Source: Synaphobranchus kaupii (taxonomy: Eukaryota > Chordata > Actinopteri > Anguilliformes > Synaphobranchidae). Taken from it: DNA of 64,000 nucleotides. Positions 61,330-64,000 of this stretch are shown here, one piece after another; position 1 is the first letter of the stretch, and each line of letters begins with the position of its first letter. A program made the position numbers and the translations under genes. Below the pieces are notes generated by a model that did not search any database, had not been told where the DNA came from, and saw nothing but the letters and a program-made list of their open reading frames with translations. Location of the stretch: positions 310,001-374,000 of the forward strand of contig CM056397.1 in the NCBI GenBank assembly GCA_029718625.1, in the 5' to 3' direction.

Positions 61330-64000
61330 AGTATCTACCCCCACTCCCTCTGTATTTACCTCCACTTCCTAATTATCTACCCCCACTCCCTCTGTATTTA
61401 CACCCACTTTCTCAGTATCTACCCCAATTCCCTCTGTATTTACCCACACTTTATCAGTATCTACCCCATTCCCTGTGTATTTACCCCCACTCCCTCTGTA
61501 TCTACTCCCACTCCCTCTGTATTTACCTCCACTTCCTAATTATCTACCCCCACTCCCTCTCTATTTACCCCCACTTTCTCAGTATCTACCCCCACTCCCT
61601 CTGTATTTACCCACACTTTCTCAGTATCTACCCCATTCCCTGTGTATTTACCCCCCACTCCCTCTGTATTTACCCCTACTTTCTCAGTATCTACCCCCAC
61701 TCCCTCTGTATTTACCCCTACTTCCTCAGTATCTACCCCCACTTTCTCAGTATCTACCCCCACTCCCCCTGTATTTACCCACACTTTCTCAGTATCTAAC
61801 CCCATTCCCTGTGTATTTACCCCCACTCCCTCTGTATTTACCTCGACTTCCTAATTATATACCCCCCACTCCCTCTGTATTTACCTCCAGTTCCTAATTA
61901 TCTAGCCCCACTCCCTCTGTATTTACACCCACTTTCTCCGTATCTACCCCAATTCCCTCTGTATTTACCCACACTTTCTCAGTATCTACCCCCACTCCCT
62001 CTGTATTTACCCACACTTCCTCAGTATCTACCCCCATTCCCTATGTATTTAGCCACACTTCCTCAGTATCTACCCCCACTCCCTCTGTATTTACCCACAA
62101 TTTATCAGTATCTATCCCCACTCCCTCTTTATTTACCCCTACTTCCACCGTATCTACCCCCTCTCCCTCTGTATTTACCCCCACTTTCTCAGTATCTACC
62201 CCCACTCCCTCTGTATTTACCCACACTTTCTCAGTATCTACCCCCACTCCCTCTGTATTTACCCCTACTTCCTCAGTATCTACCCCCACTTTGTCAGTAT
62301 CTTCCCCCACTCCCTCTGTATTTACCCACACTTTCTCAGTATCTACCCCCACACCCTCTGTATTTACCCACACTTTCTCAGTATCTACCCCCACTCCCTC
62401 TGTATCTACCCCTACTTCCTCAGTATCTACCCCCACTTTCTCAGTATCTACCCCCCATTCCCTGTGTATTTACCCCCACTCCCTCTGTATTTACCTCAAA
62501 TTCCTAATTATCTAGCCCCACTCCCTCTGTATTTACACCCACTTTCTCTGTATCTACCCCAATTCCCTCTGTATTTACCAACACTTTCTCAGTATCTACC
62601 CCCACACCCTCTGTATTTACCTCCACTTTCTCAGTATCTACCCCAATTCCCTCTGTATTTACCCCACACTTTCTCAGTATCTACCCCCACACCCTTTGTA
62701 TTTACCCCCTGTTTCTCAGTATCTACCCCCCGCTCCTCTGTATTTACCCCCACTTCCTCAGTATCTACCCCCACTCCCTCTGTATTTACACCCACTTTCT
62801 CAGTATCTACCCCAATTCCCTCTGTATTTACCCACACTTTCTCAGTATCTACCCCCACACCCTCTGTATTTACCCCCACTTTCTCAGTGTCTACCCCCAC
62901 TCCCTCTGTATTTACCCACACTTTCTCAGTATCTACCCCCACACCCTCTGTATTTACCCACACTTTCTCAGTATCTACCCCCACTCCCTCTGTATTTACA
63001 CCCACTTTCTCAGTATCTACCCCAATTCCCTCTGTATTTACCCACACTTTATCAGTATCTACCCCATTCCCTGTGTATTTACCCCCACTCCCTCTGTATC
63101 TACTCCCACTCCCTCTGTATTTACCTCCACTTCCTAATTATCTACCCCCACTCCCTCTCTATTTACCCCCACTTTCTCAGTATCTACCCCCACTCCCTCT
63201 GTATTTACCCACACTTTCTCAGTATCTACCCCATTCCCTGTGTATTTACCCCCACTCCCCTCTGTATTTACCCCTACTTTCTCAGTATCTACCCCCACTC
63301 CCTCTGTATTTACCCCTACTTCCTCAGTATCTACCCCCACTTTCTCAGTATCTACCCCCACTCCCCCTGTATTTACCCACACTTTCTCAGTATCTACCCC
63401 CATTCCCTGTGTATTTACCCCCACTCCCTCTGTATTTACCTCGACTTCCTAATTATCTACCCCCACTACCTCTGTATTTACCTCCAGTTCCTAATTATCT
63501 AGCCCCACTCCCTTTACCCACAATTTATCAGTATCTATCCCCACTCCCTCTTTATTTACCCCTACTTCCACCGTATCTACCCCCTCTCCCTCTGTATTTA
63601 CCCCCACTTTCTCAGTATCTACCCCCACTCCCTCTGTATTTACCCACACTTTCTCAGTATCTACCCCCACTCCCTCTGTATTTACCCCTACTTCCTCAGT
63701 ATCTACCCCCACTTTGTCAGTATCTTCCCCCACTCCCTCTGTATTTACCCACACTTTCTCAGTATCTACCCCCACACCCTCTGTATTTACCCACACTTTC
63801 TCAGTATCTACCCCCACTCCCTCTGTATCTACCCCTACTTCCTCAGTATCTACCCCCACTTTCTCAGTATCTACCCCCATTCCCTGTGTATTTACCCCCA
63901 CTCCCTCTGTATTTACCTCAAATTCCTAATTATCTAGCCCCACTCCCTCTGTATTTACACCCACTTTCTCTGTATCTACCCCAATTCCCTCTGTATTTAC
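61330..64000. repeat. Right-edge array: 1.87-kb block copy 6 and a deleted continuation
   Basis: 61332-63208 matches the 23157-25029 family and 63209-63512 matches the sequence after 25029. At 63513 the sequence jumps out of register to the CCCACAATTTATCAG region also seen at about 62092, then follows 62.1-62.5 kb to the window edge. Private length changes near 61651, 61866, 62452, 62663, 62728 and 63258 make this another indel-rich stretch. The array continues past 64000. Confidence 0.72.
63496..63530. repeat. Out-of-register deletion junction
   Basis: A 17-bp truncated A monomer (TATCTAGCCCCACTCCC, 63496-63512) is fused directly to a B monomer lacking its first two bases (TTTACCCACAATTTATC). 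Six bases at the monomer boundary are lost, together with the roughly 175 bp that separate these elements in the paralogue at about 61905-62094. Most block junctions in this window keep the 21-bp register, so this one stands out. Confidence 0.75.

Larger units (their letters stand above)
1..64000. repeat. Satellite array of 21-bp monomers (42-bp dimers) filling the whole window
   Basis: Every part of the window reads as consecutive copies of a 21-bp unit starting TATCTACC or TATTTACC. Nearly all copies are exactly 21 bp, with a minority of 19-23 bp. Base content of the consensus dimer is C 18, T 14, A 8 and G 2 of 42. No interval of even 100 bases lacks the repeat, and both edges are inside the array, so its true length is unknown. 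All units have the same orientation; I saw no inverted copy. Known biology: arrays of this size with layered higher-order structure are typical of eukaryotic satellite DNA. The family itself I do not recognise. A protein-coding repeat was considered and rejected because reading frame is not preserved between blocks. Confidence 0.97.

Noticed and set aside
1..64000. CRISPR array (regular 21-bp repeats and 21-bp intervals)
   Set aside because: The interval sequences are themselves repeats of the same family, not unique spacers. There are no cas genes and no leader.
1..64000. Telomeric repeat, because GGGTAA appears on the reverse strand
   Set aside because: The unit is not TTAGGG or a known telomere variant, GGGTAA occurs once per dimer in a longer period, and the array is not a short-unit telomere tract.
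1..64000. CENP-B box or other named centromere motif
   Set aside because: The CENP-B box needs CG-containing TTCG and CGGG elements. I saw no match, and CpG is nearly absent. A centromeric role remains possible but unsupported by motif.
1..64000. Transposable element, rRNA, tRNA or other RNA gene hidden in the array
   Set aside because: No stretch departs from the 21-bp repeat, and there are no terminal repeats, target-site duplications, poly-A tails or cloverleaf-like segments.

Overview
The whole 64-kb window is one uninterrupted tandem-repeat array. I find no gene, RNA gene, transposon, CRISPR array or unique sequence in it. The base unit is a 21-bp monomer, about 3,050 copies, in two alternating types. 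Type A runs from TATCTACC to CTCCCTCTG and type B from TATTTACC to CTTTCTCAG. They differ at 5 of 21 positions and usually pair as a 42-bp dimer. The strand shown is pyrimidine-rich with about one G per 21 bases, so the complementary strand is purine/G-rich. Array length, unit size and the absence of any gene point to eukaryotic satellite DNA (centromeric, pericentromeric, subtelomeric or an interstitial block). I cannot name the species or chromosomal location from the sequence.

Above the monomer there are several nested levels. (1) Monomers ending CCTAAT (B4 type) punctuate the array at spacings such as 9, 14, 15 and 18 monomers. An 18+15+9 cassette (42 monomers, 882 bp) recurs seven times. 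(2) Larger blocks are duplicated head to tail: about 2.75 kb (1449-6944), 1197 bp (13311-15704), 4194 bp (15250-23637), 7135 bp (38463-52589), 3795 bp (50323-57912) and 2748 bp (55762-61329). (3) A 6.2-kb block at 23157-29331 reappears at 33547-39730, offset by about 10.4 kb, and a 1.45-kb block at the left edge reappears at 10367-11815. All copies have the same orientation.

Layout: 1-11.8 kb is a mosaic of 1.2-kb and 2.75-kb blocks carrying a GAATTTACC/GGATTTAACC marker cassette. 11.8-23.6 kb holds the 1197-bp and 4194-bp tandems, with the rare TTATCTCACACC monomers. 23.2-39.7 kb holds the 10.4-kb-offset duplication, with an indel-rich zone at 31.6-35.8 kb. 38.5-61.3 kb is a chain of recent 7.1-, 3.8- and 2.7-kb tandem duplications. 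61.3-64 kb repeats the 23.2-kb family and runs off the window.

Many long open reading frames exist, but they are a by-product of the repeat. 21 and 42 are multiples of three and the consensus lacks stops in all three forward frames and one reverse frame. I annotate none as a gene. The biology here is repeat evolution (register-shifted exchange, hybrid monomers, layered duplications), together with a caution about local assembly quality. Block boundaries were read by eye from diagnostic variants and are good to roughly one or two monomers.
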